In this document: positions 63,177-64,000 of the stretch, piece after piece
How positions within the stretch are numbered: the stretch's first letter is position 1
Layout of the letters: each line of letters opens with the position of its first letter
Source of the DNA: Eudorina sp. 2006-703-Eu-15
Taxonomy: Eukaryota; Chlorophyta; Chlorophyceae; Chlamydomonadales; Volvocaceae
DNA: 64,000 nt
Assembly: GCA_003117195.1 (NCBI GenBank)
Contig: BDSI01000179.1
Coordinates: 62,001-126,000 of the forward strand
Direction of reading: 5' to 3'
Program-made: the position numbers and the translations under genes
Notes under the pieces: generated by a model
The model's database searches: none
Seen by the model: only the letters and a program-made list of their open reading frames with translations
What the model was told of the DNA's origin: nothing

Positions 63177-64000
63177 GTCAGTACCGCCTCCAATACGTAT
63201 CGATCAAGCTGAAAGCAAACCGAGATGTATAAATACCAAAACATCACACAGCTTGCTTTGATGACCGACGTTGCCCGGTAATGTATGTATGCTGTTATGT
63301 GAGTGCATGCACGCACCCTCCACACACGTTAGCTGCTACACTAAGACATACAGGGCGCAGTTAACATGGATATCCATTGAGGGTGGCAGTGAGCCCAACA
63401 GCGGCGCACCTCACAAAGAGGCGATACTAAAAAGACGTCAGGTTGTATGTCAATACGCCGCCGAACGTGAACTTGTGTGTGTGAATCGTTACATATCTGC
63501 CGGGCGGACACTGGCCGGGGGCGCTAACCCGCCCCATTCGGGAGACCGCCGAAGCACTCCTCTGATGAGGAGGGGCGTAGTCCACTTTGTCCACACTGTA
63601 CCGCCCATCGAAGGGGGGTACTCACCGCCTACCGTAATCGTCGCAGGACTGCGTCCACCTGATAGCCCATTAGCCAGCTCAACTAGCCCAGGTGCCTACA
63701 GCCCCCTTGCCATCAGACGCATGCTCTACAGCCGCGTTATTTGACTACCACCAGGCACGCACACCAGCGCCTGTACACCCTTATCATCGCAGGAGCGCTG
63801 CGTTCCTGTTATCCTTTAACCATCTGATTATTCAGAGGCCCAGGGGCCAGCCACTCCTCATTCCACTGTACACACGCTGTCAGTAGCGCTGTATATGTCC
63901 GCCGAGGCACAGTCGCCTCCTTGAAGCCAAGTCTTGGCTCCAGCAGCTCCTCCAAGGCCGCCGCTTGTCCAGGGATCCATCCCTCTACACCCTGACCTAT
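63177..64000. other. right flank, unidentified open frame
   Basis: Probably the next intron of locus 4. A plus-strand frame is open over about 63271-63744 (includes GGSEPNSGAPHKEAILKRR) with no domain I recognise; it could be a fragment of a mobile element. Confidence 0.3.

Noticed and set aside
63560..63625. Hammerhead-ribozyme-like CTGATGA followed by a hairpin
   Set aside because: The required GAAA and stem III do not follow in register.

Overview
This is nuclear DNA of an intron-rich eukaryote. Coding signal is in short exons with GT..AG borders, the rest is repeats, and there is no operon, Shine-Dalgarno site or bacterial gene. An alga or other protist seems likely, from a HET-like domain joined to ankyrin repeats, a chromodomain Ty3/gypsy element and introns of roughly 300-1000 bp, but I cannot name the lineage.

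Four ankyrin-repeat loci dominate. Locus 1 (+, 708-11484, 5' end off the window) and locus 2 (-, 27802-13755) are tail-to-tail paralogues. Locus 3 (-, 40439-32577) is a decayed relative. Locus 4 (+, 58831 to beyond the right edge) has a short ATG exon, a 1.3-kb exon with a HET-like domain, and then ankyrin exons. In all four, nearly every repeat is one exon of exactly 99 nt (some 87-123) starting and ending in phase 0, so exons can be duplicated, lost or skipped without breaking the frame. Loci 1 and 2 match exon by exon over their last seven or eight exons. A sensor-like domain on an exon-modular repeat array resembles architectures used for recognition or immunity elsewhere; that is inference.

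Mobile DNA fills introns and spacers. A complete, apparently very young Ty3/gypsy element (4411-9579, LTRs without visible differences, 5-bp target duplication) sits inside an ankyrin exon of locus 1, one base before the splice donor. It has no recognisable gag and carries a methyltransferase-like N-terminal segment. A 343-bp TRIM-type miniature (25450-25792) shares its primer-binding site. Two hAT-type miniature elements with perfect 8-bp duplications lie at 45.1-46.5 kb. Two tRNA-related SINE-like families, an element with 42-bp inverted ends and other hairpin elements are also present.

From about 40.9 to 58.8 kb I see no convincing gene. That part holds minisatellites (27-30-bp, 36-bp and 306-bp units), two long TG microsatellites, a split LTR relic and diverged repeats. 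Long open frames there come from repeat units whose length is a multiple of three.
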